The notes under the pieces are model-generated. The model saw only the letters and a program-made list of their open reading frames with translations, searched no databases and had not been told where the DNA came from. The position numbers and the translations under genes are program-made. A DNA stretch of 64,000 bases, taken from positions 297,470-361,469 of the forward strand of contig BQMO01000001.1 in NCBI GenBank assembly GCA_022180725.1, given 5' to 3'. Positions within the stretch are counted from its first letter, which is position 1; every line of letters starts with the position of its first letter. Positions 32,170-41,533 of this stretch are shown piece by piece. This DNA comes from Phycisphaerae bacterium. Lineage in GTDB: Bacteria; Planctomycetota; Phycisphaerae; Phycisphaerales; UBA1924.

Positions 32170-35034
32170 ATGAACCCGACCGACTTCAACTCCAAGTTCC
32201 TTGCCCACGAACTGACAAAGCGATGCTCCGCTGACAGCATGGAGAAGCTCGCCGGGGCGCTCGTGGACGCCCAGGTTGATCTGAACCCGCATCAGGTTGA
32301 AGCAGCACTCTTCGCGTTCCGTTCCCCCCTCTCCAAGGGCGCCCTGTTGGCCGACGAGGTCGGTCTAGGGAAGACCATCGAGGCCGGTCTCGTGATCTCT
32401 CAGCGTTGGGCGGAGCATCGGCGGCGCATCCTCGTCATCACGCCCGCGAACCTCCGGAAGCAGTGGCACCAGGAGTTGTCGGAGAAGTTCTTCCTGCCCT
32501 GCGCCATTCTGGAGACCAAGTCCTACAACGCCGCGGTGAAGTCGGGCAACCTGGCCCCGTTCGAGCCGAGTGGTCGGGTGGTCATCTGCTCCTACCAGTT
32601 CGCACGCGGCAAAGCGAGCGATGTTCAGCGAGTCCCCTGGGACTTGGTCGTCATCGATGAGGCGCACCGGCTCCGTAATGTCTACAAGCCGAACAACGTC
32701 ATCGCCAACACGCTCAAGCTCGCGCTTTCGCCATACCCGAAGCTGCTGCTGACTGCGACACCCCTGCAAAACTCCCTGCTGGAGTTGTATGGACTCGTCA
32801 GCTTCATCGACGAACATGCGTTTGGCGACCTGCGCAGCTTCAGAGAGCAGTACGCCTATCTGTCCGAGGACGGGACGTTCGAGCACCTGAAAGCCCGCCT
32901 CCGCCCGCTGTGCCATCGCACTCTCCGGCGGCAGGTGACTGCGTATGTGCCCTACACCAGCCGCCACGCGATGGTGGAGTCGTTCACGCCGGCCGAGAGC
33001 GAAGACCAGCTCTACAACCTGGTTTCCGAGTACCTGCAGCGGGAGAACCTGCAAGCGCTGCCGGCAAGCCAGCGCTCGCTGATGACTCTGGTGCTTCGCA
33101 AGCTCCTGGCCTCATCCACGTTCGCCATCGCAGGTGCGCTCGACACCCTGATCACGAGGTTGAAGGCCACGCTCCGTAAGGAGGAGCCGCCGCTTCCACT
33201 CGCCGACGCGTTGGATGAAGACTACGAGACGCTCGACGAGACTGCGGAGGAGTGGCCTGACGACCCCGTCGAGCCGCGCATGACGCCCGACGAAGTTGCC
33301 GCACTCCGGCGCGAGATCGCTGACCTTGAGCGATTCCGCGATCTTGCCACCTCCATCAAGCACAACGCCAAGGGCGAAGCGCTCCTGACGGCCCTCGGCC
33401 GCGCCTTTGAGGAGGCGCGCCGCCTCGGCGCGGCGGAGAAGGCGATCGTCTTCACCGAGTCCCGGAAGACGCAGGCCTACTTGGAGCGCCTTCTGGCAGA
33501 CAGCCCGTATGCCGACGGAATCGTGCTGTTCAACGGCTCGAACACCGATCCGCGCTCCGTGGAGATCTACAAGGAGTGGCTGGCACGACACACCGGTACC
33601 GACCGTGTCACCGGGTCTCGTACGGCCGACATGCGGTCGGCGCTCGTGGACTACTTCCGCGACCGCGGTCGGATCATGATCGCCACGGAGGCCGGCGCGG
33701 AAGGAATCAACCTCCAGTTCTGCGCCCTGGTGGTCAACTACGACCTTCCGTGGAACCCCCAACGGATCGAGCAGCGGATCGGGCGGTGCCATCGCTACGG
33801 CCAGAAGCACGATGTCGTGGTCGTGAACTTCCTGAACCGGAACAACGAGGCCGACCGGCGGGTCTACGAGCTCCTGGAGCAGAAGTTCTCGCTCTTCAGC
33901 GGTGTCTTCGGCTCGAGCGACGAGGTGCTGGGCGCGGTTGAATCCGGGGTCGACTTCGAGAAGCGCATCGCGGCGATCTACCAGAAGTGCAGGACCACCG
34001 ATGACATCAAGGCGTCGTTCGATCAGCTCCAGCGCGAGTTGAGCGCCCAGATCAACGAGGCGATGACGCGGACGCGTCGGCAGCTGCTCGAGAACTTTGA
34101 CGCCGAGGTTCACGAGAAGCTTCGCATCAATCTGGAGCAGAGCCGCGAACACCTCAACCGATACGAACTGCTCCTGATGAGGCTCACCAAGCACGCGCTC
34201 GGCCCCCATGCCGAGTTCGCGGACGACTACGGCAGCTTCACGCTGAAGTCGCGGCCGTTCCCGGACATGCCCGACCTGCCGCTCGGCCGGTACGAGCTGC
34301 CGCGCCGATCGGGCGAGGCTCACCTCTACCGCATCGGGCACCCCCTCGCCCAGCGCATCCTGGCACACGCCAAGGGTCTGGAGTTGCCCGCTGCCGAGGT
34401 CACGTTCGACCTGACCAACACTGTCCCTACCGTATCTGCGCTGAAGCGCTTCATCGGCGCCTCGGGGCATCTCCTGGTCGTCCAGTTCACGATCGAGTCG
34501 ATGGACCAGGCCGAGGACCACATCCTCGTGACGGCATGCGCCGATTCGGGGGAAATCATCCCCAGCGAGCTGGCCCGCCGGTTCTTCTCGATGAAGACGG
34601 ACGCCGTGAGGGAGATGGATCGTGCTGGCACGCCGCACCCGGTTCTCCAACAGGAGGTCGAACGGCTGCAGGCCGAAATCCGCCAAGACATTTCGCAGCG
34701 GAACGCGCTGGTCTTCGAGCAGGAGGCGGACAAGCTGGATGGCTGGGCCGACGACCTGAAGGTGGCGCTCGAACGGGACATCAAGGACCTCGACCGGCAG
34801 ATCAAGGAGGCGAAGCGAGCCGCCACGGTTGCCCTGACGCTCGAGGACAAGCTGGCGGGCCAGAAGCAGATCAAGGCGCTCGAATCACAGCGCAACGCCA
34901 AGCGGAAGTCGCTCTTCGAGGCACAGGACGAGATCGACCGGAAGCGTGAGGAACTGATCGCGGCGATCGAGGCGAAGTTGGCGCAGAGGACAACGACCGA
35001 TGAGGTCCTGTCCCTTCGTTGGAGGCTGACCTGA
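32170..35034 (+). CDS. SNF2-family helicase
   Basis: A 954-aa RapA-like translocase. Walker A DEVGLGKT is at 62-69, DEAH in LVVIDEAHRLRN near 160, LLTATPLQNS follows, and motifs V/VI (TEAGAEGINLQFCALVVNYDLPWNPQRIEQRIGRCHRYGQ) sit near residues 505-545. A long C-terminal region with heptad coiled coils (about 820-930) may bind partners. It begins a four-gene operon with AIPR, Mod and Res genes, so it probably remodels or loads the restriction complex on DNA. ATG 32170 lies 280 bp from the truncated nuclease start. Confidence 0.88.
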   Translation: MNPTDFNSKFLAHELTKRCSADSMEKLAGALVDAQVDLNPHQVEAALFAFRSPLSKGALLADEVGLGKTIEAGLVISQRWAEHRRRILVITPANLRKQWHQELSEKFFLPCAILETKSYNAAVKSGNLAPFEPSGRVVICSYQFARGKASDVQRVPWDLVVIDEAHRLRNVYKPNNVIANTLKLALSPYPKLLLTATPLQNSLLELYGLVSFIDEHAFGDLRSFREQYAYLSEDGTFEHLKARLRPLCHRTLRRQVTAYVPYTSRHAMVESFTPAESEDQLYNLVSEYLQRENLQALPASQRSLMTLVLRKLLASSTFAIAGALDTLITRLKATLRKEEPPLPLADALDEDYETLDETAEEWPDDPVEPRMTPDEVAALRREIADLERFRDLATSIKHNAKGEALLTALGRAFEEARRLGAAEKAIVFTESRKTQAYLERLLADSPYADGIVLFNGSNTDPRSVEIYKEWLARHTGTDRVTGSRTADMRSALVDYFRDRGRIMIATEAGAEGINLQFCALVVNYDLPWNPQRIEQRIGRCHRYGQKHDVVVVNFLNRNNEADRRVYELLEQKFSLFSGVFGSSDEVLGAVESGVDFEKRIAAIYQKCRTTDDIKASFDQLQRELSAQINEAMTRTRRQLLENFDAEVHEKLRINLEQSREHLNRYELLLMRLTKHALGPHAEFADDYGSFTLKSRPFPDMPDLPLGRYELPRRSGEAHLYRIGHPLAQRILAHAKGLELPAAEVTFDLTNTVPTVSALKRFIGASGHLLVVQFTIESMDQAEDHILVTACADSGEIIPSELARRFFSMKTDAVREMDRAGTPHPVLQQEVERLQAEIRQDISQRNALVFEQEADKLDGWADDLKVALERDIKDLDRQIKEAKRAATVALTLEDKLAGQKQIKALESQRNAKRKSLFEAQDEIDRKREELIAAIEAKLAQRTTTDEVLSLRWRLT

Positions 35035-35037
35035 CCC

Positions 35038-36954
35038 ATGCCCAGCCGCGAGGAACAGGTCGCCCAGGTCGAGGCTGTCTTGCGGCAGCGCTTCTTCCCG
35101 CTCGTTCCCCAGGACGGCCCCGACGGATGGTCGTCAGAGCAGCACGACGCCAATCGCCTTACGAGATCCCTGGCGGCCTACTCCATAGCGAGGCTCTGTG
35201 GGCTCGATGATGCCGCTGCGGCCGAGTGCATCACCGACGGCGGGGACGATGGCGGCATCGACGCTGCTCACTATGACCGAGCGAACAATCAACTCGTCTT
35301 GGTCCAGTCCAAGTTCAAGCGCAACGGCACGGCACCCTCGCAACAGGAGACGCTGGCCACGGTGAATGGTGTAAAGGCTCTGCGAGAGAAGCGCTTCACG
35401 CAGTTCAATGCCCGTTTTCAGGGCCGCATAGACGAGATCGAAGAGGCACTCGATACCGCCGGGGTTGGGATCACCATCGTCATGGCCCACTTGGGGGACG
35501 CCCTTGGGTCGCACGCAACCGCCGACCTCAACGCCTACGCGGCGGAGGCAAACACCGTCGCGGAAGTGGTCCGCTGGAAGGACTGCGGGCTGGCGGTCGT
35601 ACATGGCTGGATCACGGACCAGCACGCGCCCGGCAACGTGACCATCAACGTGACGCTGGAACTGTGGAAGTGCGTCACCACCCCCCGCAAGGCCGTGTAC
35701 GGGCAGATCACAGCCGCATCGCTTGCCGCGCTGGCCGAAAGGCACGGCACGAAACTCTTTCAGCGGAACATCCGGCATTACCTCGGCACCCACGGGGTCA
35801 ACGCTGCAATCGTCGGGACCGTGCAGGCCACGCCAGGCGACCTGTTCTACCTGAACAATGGAATCACCATCGTCGCGGAAGAGATCAGGCCGGGTGGCGG
35901 CACCGAGACCAGGTGCGCGTTCGACTTCGTCAATGCCTCCATCGTAAACGGGGCGCAGACCGCCGGCGCGATGCTGACTGCTTCGCAGAATGGGACCATC
36001 TCTGCAGATGCTCGCCTGCTCGTGACGGTCATCGAGATCGGCCAGAACGCGGATGAACTCGGTGTGCGCATCACGCGCGCCCGCAACCACCAGAACATTG
36101 TCCGCGGCATCGACTTCGCCGCCCTCGATCCGACACAGGAACGCTTGCGCAGGGAGCTCGCCGCGGCGGGCTATCGGTACTTCTACCGCCCGTCCGAAGA
36201 GGCTCGCATTCCGAACCCGCAGTCGATCACCGTTGAGGAGGCGGCAGTGGCCCTGGCCTGCCTGTCGTACGTGCCCCTGACGCGCGCCGAGGTCGACATC
36301 CGGCGTGCCCGTGGCCAGACGTACCGAAACGCCATCGACCTCGTGGTGGCGGCCAAGAAGGAAGTGTCGCGCCTATGGGACCAGAGCGGGCCGCTCTATC
36401 CCCAACTGTTCTCTGCCGACCTGACCGGCGTCCGCGTATGCCGGCTCGTCAGGGTCTTCCGAATGCTCAATGCTATTCTGGACGGATCGGAGCGGGTCGA
36501 GGCCGCGTACGCGCGACGGATGTTCTTCCGGCACGGACGGCTGTTCATCATGGCGTTCGTCGGGCAGCGGTGTGCGGCGGTGGTCAACCGCGCCGGACAC
36601 GATCTCACCGACGCTGACCGAGCCGAGTTGTCACGGGCCACGAACGAGATTGCCGAGGCCATCTACGCCGAGTCGATGGATCGCCAGTGGGAGAAAGGGT
36701 ACCTCGCCATCTTCCGCAACTTGGGGGACGCCCAGCCGCTGGCGGATCGGGTCATTCGACGGCTCACGGCTCCACCAGCGCCAGCCGCCCCAGCCGCGCC
36801 GACACCGGCCACCGCCGTGGGAGTCCCGCCGGGCGTGACCCCCGGTATTGTCCCACCGGCGACCGGAGCCGCTCCGGACGCGCCCGGCGATGCGCCGGCA
36901 ACCGATGGGCCTACAACTCCCCGTACCGATGAACCGCGAGGACCCGTGACGTGA
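35038..36954 (+). CDS. AIPR family abortive-infection protein
   Basis: A 638-aa protein 3 bp after the helicase stop. N-terminal TDGGDDGGIDA...LVLVQSKFK (Asp75, Gln90, Lys92) is a PD-(D/E)xK-like nuclease site. The AIPR signature follows: LFYLNNGITIVAEEIRPGG and FDFVNASIVNGAQTAGAM near 300. The C-terminal 60 residues are Pro/Ala/Gly-rich and disordered. AIPR proteins occur with restriction or abortive-infection systems. It overlaps the Mod gene by 4 bp (GTGA), so it is a true operon member. Confidence 0.87.
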   Translation: MPSREEQVAQVEAVLRQRFFPLVPQDGPDGWSSEQHDANRLTRSLAAYSIARLCGLDDAAAAECITDGGDDGGIDAAHYDRANNQLVLVQSKFKRNGTAPSQQETLATVNGVKALREKRFTQFNARFQGRIDEIEEALDTAGVGITIVMAHLGDALGSHATADLNAYAAEANTVAEVVRWKDCGLAVVHGWITDQHAPGNVTINVTLELWKCVTTPRKAVYGQITAASLAALAERHGTKLFQRNIRHYLGTHGVNAAIVGTVQATPGDLFYLNNGITIVAEEIRPGGGTETRCAFDFVNASIVNGAQTAGAMLTASQNGTISADARLLVTVIEIGQNADELGVRITRARNHQNIVRGIDFAALDPTQERLRRELAAAGYRYFYRPSEEARIPNPQSITVEEAAVALACLSYVPLTRAEVDIRRARGQTYRNAIDLVVAAKKEVSRLWDQSGPLYPQLFSADLTGVRVCRLVRVFRMLNAILDGSERVEAAYARRMFFRHGRLFIMAFVGQRCAAVVNRAGHDLTDADRAELSRATNEIAEAIYAESMDRQWEKGYLAIFRNLGDAQPLADRVIRRLTAPPAPAAPAAPTPATAVGVPPGVTPGIVPPATGAAPDAPGDAPATDGPTTPRTDEPRGPVT

Positions 36955-38825
36955 GCATGCAGAGGAAGCAGAAACTCGAACTGACCTGGATCGGCAAGGA
37001 GGAGCGGCCGAAGCTTGAGCCGCGCATCCTCCTCGAGGACCCGGCCAAGTCATACCACGCCGCGCGACGGGTCAGGCCCGACGCCAAGCTCGGCGAGCCG
37101 GGCTACCCAGGCGATCTGTTCGACAACCGCCTGATCTTCGGCGACAACCTCCTGGCACTCAAGGCCCTCGAATCGGAGTTCACGGGCAAGATCAAGTGCA
37201 TCTACATCGACCCGCCGTTCAACACCGGCTCAGCCTTTGAGCACTACGACGATGGGGTAGAGCACTCGCAGTGGCTGTCGCTCATGCGCGATCGTCTAGA
37301 GCGACTGCGTGCATTGTTGACGAGAGATGGCCTCTTGTTCGTCCATCTTGATGACTGCGAAATGGCGTATGCCAAGGTCCTACTTGATGAGATCTTCGGG
37401 CGCTTCAACTACTGCAACACCATCGCGATGACCACAAACGATCCATCCGGGTTCAAGGCCACGGGAGCCACCGTGTTCTCGACGGCGAATTACGTGCTGG
37501 TCTACGCCCGAGACAAGAGCACGACGCCACTCAAGAAGGTCTTCATCGAGAAGCCCTATGACACCGCGTACTCCAAGGTCCTAGCTGACCGGTCTGCTCC
37601 GTATACAGAGTGGTCCTGGGACGGGATCAACGAGGTCGTTGCTCGTGAACTTGGGTTCGACTCGGTTCGCGCCGCAAAGCGCGAAGTTGGCGACTCGTTT
37701 GAAGATGAGGTGGCGAGATTCGCCATCCGGAACGCTGACCGCGTGTTCCAGACCGCAGCCATCGGGGGCGGAGCGGCAATCAAGCGGGATGCGACAATCA
37801 AGCGGTCAATGAGAGAGAGAGAGCGTGTATTTGTGCATCCGGGCGAGGACATGCCCGATTTCTACATACTGAACGGCAGACAGATTCTGTTTTACGACAA
37901 GCGACTTCTGGAGATCGATGGGAAACGCGTACCAGGAGAGGTGGTGACCGACGTATGGACGGACATCTCATGGAACGGGATTAGCAATGAAGGTGGCGTC
38001 GAGTTCAAGAACGGCAAGAAGCCAGAGCTGCTCATTAAGCGGGTTCTCGAGATGTCTACGAGCCCCGGCGACTGGGTCCTCGACTCCTTCGCCGGCTCTG
38101 GCACGACCGGGGCCGTCGCGCACAAAATGGGGCGCCGCTGGATCATGGTCGAACTCGGCGAGCACTGCCACACGCACATCATCCCCCGCCTCATGAAGGT
38201 GATTGATGGTGAGGACAAGGGCGGCGTGACCGAAGCCACGCGCTGGAAAGGCGGCGGCGGCTTCCGCTACTACCGTCTGGCCCCGTCGCTGCTGGAGAAG
38301 GACCGCTGGGGGAACTGGGTCATCAGCAAGGAGTACAACGCCGCGATGCTCGCCGAGGCGCTGTGCAAACTGGAGGGCTTCACCTATGCCCCCAGCGACA
38401 CCGTCTACTGGCAGCACGGCCACTCGACCGAGCGCGACTTCATCTACGTGACGACGCAGCCCCTGACGCGCGACATGCTGGCGAAGTTGAGCGACGAGGT
38501 GGGCGAGGACCGCACGCTGCTGATCATGTGCAAGGCGTTCACCGGGCGGGCCGGAGGTGGGGCGGGCGGCTTCCCGAATCTGACCATCAAGAAGATCCCG
38601 AAGGCCGTGATGGCCAAGTGCGAGTGGGGCCGCGATGACTACTCGCTGGAGATCAAGGCCCTCCCGCCGCCGACCCAGCCCGAGCCCGAGGCGGCAGTTG
38701 ATGGTGCGCCGGCCGCGGCGACGAAGAAGCCCAAGGTGCTCCGCGGCTCGCGGAAGCCGAAGGGTGATGAGCCCGGTCTCTTCCCCGCCGGTGCCGCGTC
38801 CAACGGCAAGGGGGCAAGTCGGTGA
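36951..38825 (+). CDS. mod: Type III-like DNA methyltransferase (Mod)
   Basis: A 624-aa beta-class adenine methyltransferase. Catalytic DPPFNTG at 87-93 comes before the AdoMet motif DSFAGSGTTGAVAHKMGRRWIMVE near 380. A target-recognition region lies between them, and an extended C-terminus ends in a Lys/Pro-rich tail. GTG 36951 overlaps the AIPR stop, and the stop overlaps the Res GTG. Modest lower-GC stretch at 37300-38000 coincides with the target-recognition region, as expected from its exchange between Mod alleles. It would protect host DNA and guide the Res subunit. Confidence 0.9.
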   Translation: MSMQRKQKLELTWIGKEERPKLEPRILLEDPAKSYHAARRVRPDAKLGEPGYPGDLFDNRLIFGDNLLALKALESEFTGKIKCIYIDPPFNTGSAFEHYDDGVEHSQWLSLMRDRLERLRALLTRDGLLFVHLDDCEMAYAKVLLDEIFGRFNYCNTIAMTTNDPSGFKATGATVFSTANYVLVYARDKSTTPLKKVFIEKPYDTAYSKVLADRSAPYTEWSWDGINEVVARELGFDSVRAAKREVGDSFEDEVARFAIRNADRVFQTAAIGGGAAIKRDATIKRSMRERERVFVHPGEDMPDFYILNGRQILFYDKRLLEIDGKRVPGEVVTDVWTDISWNGISNEGGVEFKNGKKPELLIKRVLEMSTSPGDWVLDSFAGSGTTGAVAHKMGRRWIMVELGEHCHTHIIPRLMKVIDGEDKGGVTEATRWKGGGGFRYYRLAPSLLEKDRWGNWVISKEYNAAMLAEALCKLEGFTYAPSDTVYWQHGHSTERDFIYVTTQPLTRDMLAKLSDEVGEDRTLLIMCKAFTGRAGGGAGGFPNLTIKKIPKAVMAKCEWGRDDYSLEIKALPPPTQPEPEAAVDGAPAAATKKPKVLRGSRKPKGDEPGLFPAGAASNGKGASR

Positions 38826-41518
38826 ATCCCAACACGAACCCAATCGCCAGTCGCCTGAGCCTCCGTCCGCCCCAACGGGAATCGCTGGAGATTCTGGCTC
38901 GCGTGTGCGAAATCATCTCGCTGGAGAAGAACGCCGACCCGGCGCAGGCATTGGCGGCGATCCGGAGCGAGTTCCCGAGCGTGACCAGTTTCGAGCGGGA
39001 GTTCCCATCGATCTGCTTCGCGCTGGCCACGGGCGTGGGGAAGACGCGGCTCATGGGTGCGTTCATTGCGTACCTCTACCGCGTTGAGCAGGTGCGCAAT
39101 TTCTTTGTGCTTGCGCCGAACCTCACCATCTACAACAAGTTGCAGGCGGATTTCCACCCCGGCTCGCTGAAGTACGTCTTCAAGGGCATCGCGGAGTTCG
39201 CGGTCGAGCCGCCCGTGATCATCACGGGCGAGAACTACGAGCAACTGGCCGGGCACCTCTTCAACGATCCAGACCTGTGCAAGGTCAACATCTTCAACAT
39301 CTCGAAGATCAACTCCGAGGTGCGAGGGGGCAAGTCGCCGCGGATCAAGAGGATGGCGGAGTACCTGGGACAGCCGTACTTTGACTATCTCGCCGGGCTC
39401 GATGACCTGGTTCTGCTGATGGACGAGAGCCACCGCTACCGGGCGTCCGCCGGTGTTCGCGCGATCAACGAGCTCAAGCCGATCCTCGGCTTGGAGCTCA
39501 CGGCGACCCCGTTCGTCGAGACAAGCAAGGGACCGGTCGCGTTCAGCAACGTAATCTACGACTACCCCCTCGGTCGGGCGATGGCCGATGGGTTCGTGAA
39601 GGAGCCCGCGGTCGTCACGCGGAAGGACTTCAACCCGGGAGGCATGTCAGCGGAAGAGATCGAGCGGATGAAGCTCGACGACGGCATCGCCCTGCACGAG
39701 ACCGTCAAGGTCGAACTGGAGACCTATGCGCGGCAGACGGACAACCGGATCGTCAAGCCGTTCGTGCTCGTGATCGCACGAGACACGACCCACGCGGCCC
39801 AGTTGATGGCGTATATCAAGTCTGATGCGTGCTTCGGGGGCCGCTACAAGGAGCGGGTGATCCAGGTCGATTCGAGCATGACCGGGGCGCAAGAGGACGA
39901 GATGGTCCAGCGGCTGCTCGCGGTCGAGAGCCCCGATGAGCCGACCGAGATCGTCATCCACGTCAACATGCTGAAGGAAGGTTGGGACGTCACCAATCTC
40001 TACACGATCGTGCCGCTGCGAGCGGCGAACGCGCGCACGCTGATCGAGCAGTCGATCGGACGCGGCCTGCGGCTGCCGTATGGGAAGCGGACTGGCGTGG
40101 CGGCCGTGGATCGGCTCAACATCGTGGCCCACGACCGGTTTCAGGAGATCGTGGACGAGGCGAACAGGCCGGGGTCGGCGATCCGGCTCCAGCAAGTCAT
40201 TCTCACCGGCCAGCAGTTGGCCGAGCGGACGGTGACGGTGGTCGCCCAGTCGCAGTTGGCATCCTCGCTCGGCGTGCCGGCGCAGCAGCCGACAACGAGC
40301 ACGCTTGTCGCCCCGACGGCGGCGAAGCCGGTGTTCACGACGCCGGACGAGCAGCAGGCAGCGAAGCTGGCCTATGACGCCATCCGGAAGCTCGAAGGTC
40401 GGCCGGACCTGGTGCCGACCGCGTCCCGCCTCCAAGACAAGAAGGTTCAGGCGGAACTCGTCAAGCAGGTGGCCGAGCAGTTCAGGCCCCACCAGCCCGA
40501 TCTGCCCGGGATCAAGCCGGAAGTCGATATCGCCGCGATTGTGGCCAAGACGGCGGCGATGGTGGTGGACAAGACCATCGACATTCCACGCATCCTGGTC
40601 GTCCCGACCGGTGAGGTCCGCTGCGGCTTTAAGCCCTTCAAGTTGAAACTGGACGGGCTCCGCTACCAGCCGCCGTCGGACGAGTTGTGGGTACAGCATC
40701 TGCGCACGAACACACGCGAGGTCATCGCCCTCGGCAAGGGGAGCGACCACGAGGCGAGGTCGGAGGACTACGTCGTCAGCGGCCTGGTGGATTTCGACGA
40801 CGTGTCGTATGACGACCACGCCGATCTGTTGTACGACCTGGCCGGGCAGGTCGTCACGCACCTTCGCTCGTATCTCTCCGATGACGATGCCCGGAAGGTG
40901 CTTCGCTGTTTCCAGAAGCCAATCGCGCAGTTCGTGCATTCGCAGATGCAGGAGCACTACTGGGAGGAGGCGACGGGGTACGAAGTGAAGGTGAGCAAGG
41001 GCTTCACCGAACTCAAGCCCAGCGCCTACACGGCGAGCGCGTCGGAGCCGATTCGAGACTTCATGGAGGCGCCGCCGGACAAAGCCAACATCGCGAAGTA
41101 CGTGTTCGGCGGCTTCCAGCGTTGCCTGTATCCGGTCCAGAAGTTCCAGTCGGACACCGAGCGGAAGCTGGCTGTCGTCTTGGATCGGGACGCACTCAAG
41201 TGGTTCAAGCCGGCGAAGGGCCAGTTCCAGATCTTCTACCTGTTCGGTGGGAATCACCTGGAGTATCAGCCGGACTTCGTCGCGGAGGGGCACTCGGCCA
41301 TCTACATGCTCGAGCCGAAGGCTTCCAACGCGATGACTGACCCGGAGGTGCTTGCAAAGCGTGATGCGGCGGTGAAGTGGTGCCAGCAGGCGACCGAACA
41401 CGCAAGAAGCGTGGGCGGTAAAGCGTGGAAGTACGTTTTCGTCCCGCACGACGCGGTGGCGACCAACGTGACGCTGGAGGGGCTTGCCCAGCAATACACA
41501 GTACAGCCTCCGGCATAG
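38822..41518 (+). CDS. res: Type III restriction-like helicase-nuclease (Res)
   Basis: An 898-aa protein starting at GTG 38822 (GTGA overlap). Walker A ATGVGKTR is at 69-76, the DExH box LVLLMDESHRYRA near 198-208, LTATPF follows, and a motif VI-like EQSIGRGLRLPYG lies near 415. The C-terminal nuclease shows a PD-ExK pattern: LEYQPDFVAEGHSAIYMLEPKA near 815-836. It resembles the BPTD_3080-type Res subunits. With Mod it would cut unmodified phage DNA after ATP-driven sliding. Its stop is only 15 bp from the convergent phage B Hint gene. Confidence 0.9.
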   Translation: MNPNTNPIASRLSLRPPQRESLEILARVCEIISLEKNADPAQALAAIRSEFPSVTSFEREFPSICFALATGVGKTRLMGAFIAYLYRVEQVRNFFVLAPNLTIYNKLQADFHPGSLKYVFKGIAEFAVEPPVIITGENYEQLAGHLFNDPDLCKVNIFNISKINSEVRGGKSPRIKRMAEYLGQPYFDYLAGLDDLVLLMDESHRYRASAGVRAINELKPILGLELTATPFVETSKGPVAFSNVIYDYPLGRAMADGFVKEPAVVTRKDFNPGGMSAEEIERMKLDDGIALHETVKVELETYARQTDNRIVKPFVLVIARDTTHAAQLMAYIKSDACFGGRYKERVIQVDSSMTGAQEDEMVQRLLAVESPDEPTEIVIHVNMLKEGWDVTNLYTIVPLRAANARTLIEQSIGRGLRLPYGKRTGVAAVDRLNIVAHDRFQEIVDEANRPGSAIRLQQVILTGQQLAERTVTVVAQSQLASSLGVPAQQPTTSTLVAPTAAKPVFTTPDEQQAAKLAYDAIRKLEGRPDLVPTASRLQDKKVQAELVKQVAEQFRPHQPDLPGIKPEVDIAAIVAKTAAMVVDKTIDIPRILVVPTGEVRCGFKPFKLKLDGLRYQPPSDELWVQHLRTNTREVIALGKGSDHEARSEDYVVSGLVDFDDVSYDDHADLLYDLAGQVVTHLRSYLSDDDARKVLRCFQKPIAQFVHSQMQEHYWEEATGYEVKVSKGFTELKPSAYTASASEPIRDFMEAPPDKANIAKYVFGGFQRCLYPVQKFQSDTERKLAVVLDRDALKWFKPAKGQFQIFYLFGGNHLEYQPDFVAEGHSAIYMLEPKASNAMTDPEVLAKRDAAVKWCQQATEHARSVGGKAWKYVFVPHDAVATNVTLEGLAQQYTVQPPA

Positions 41519-41533
41519 GGCTGCCCCTGCTTA

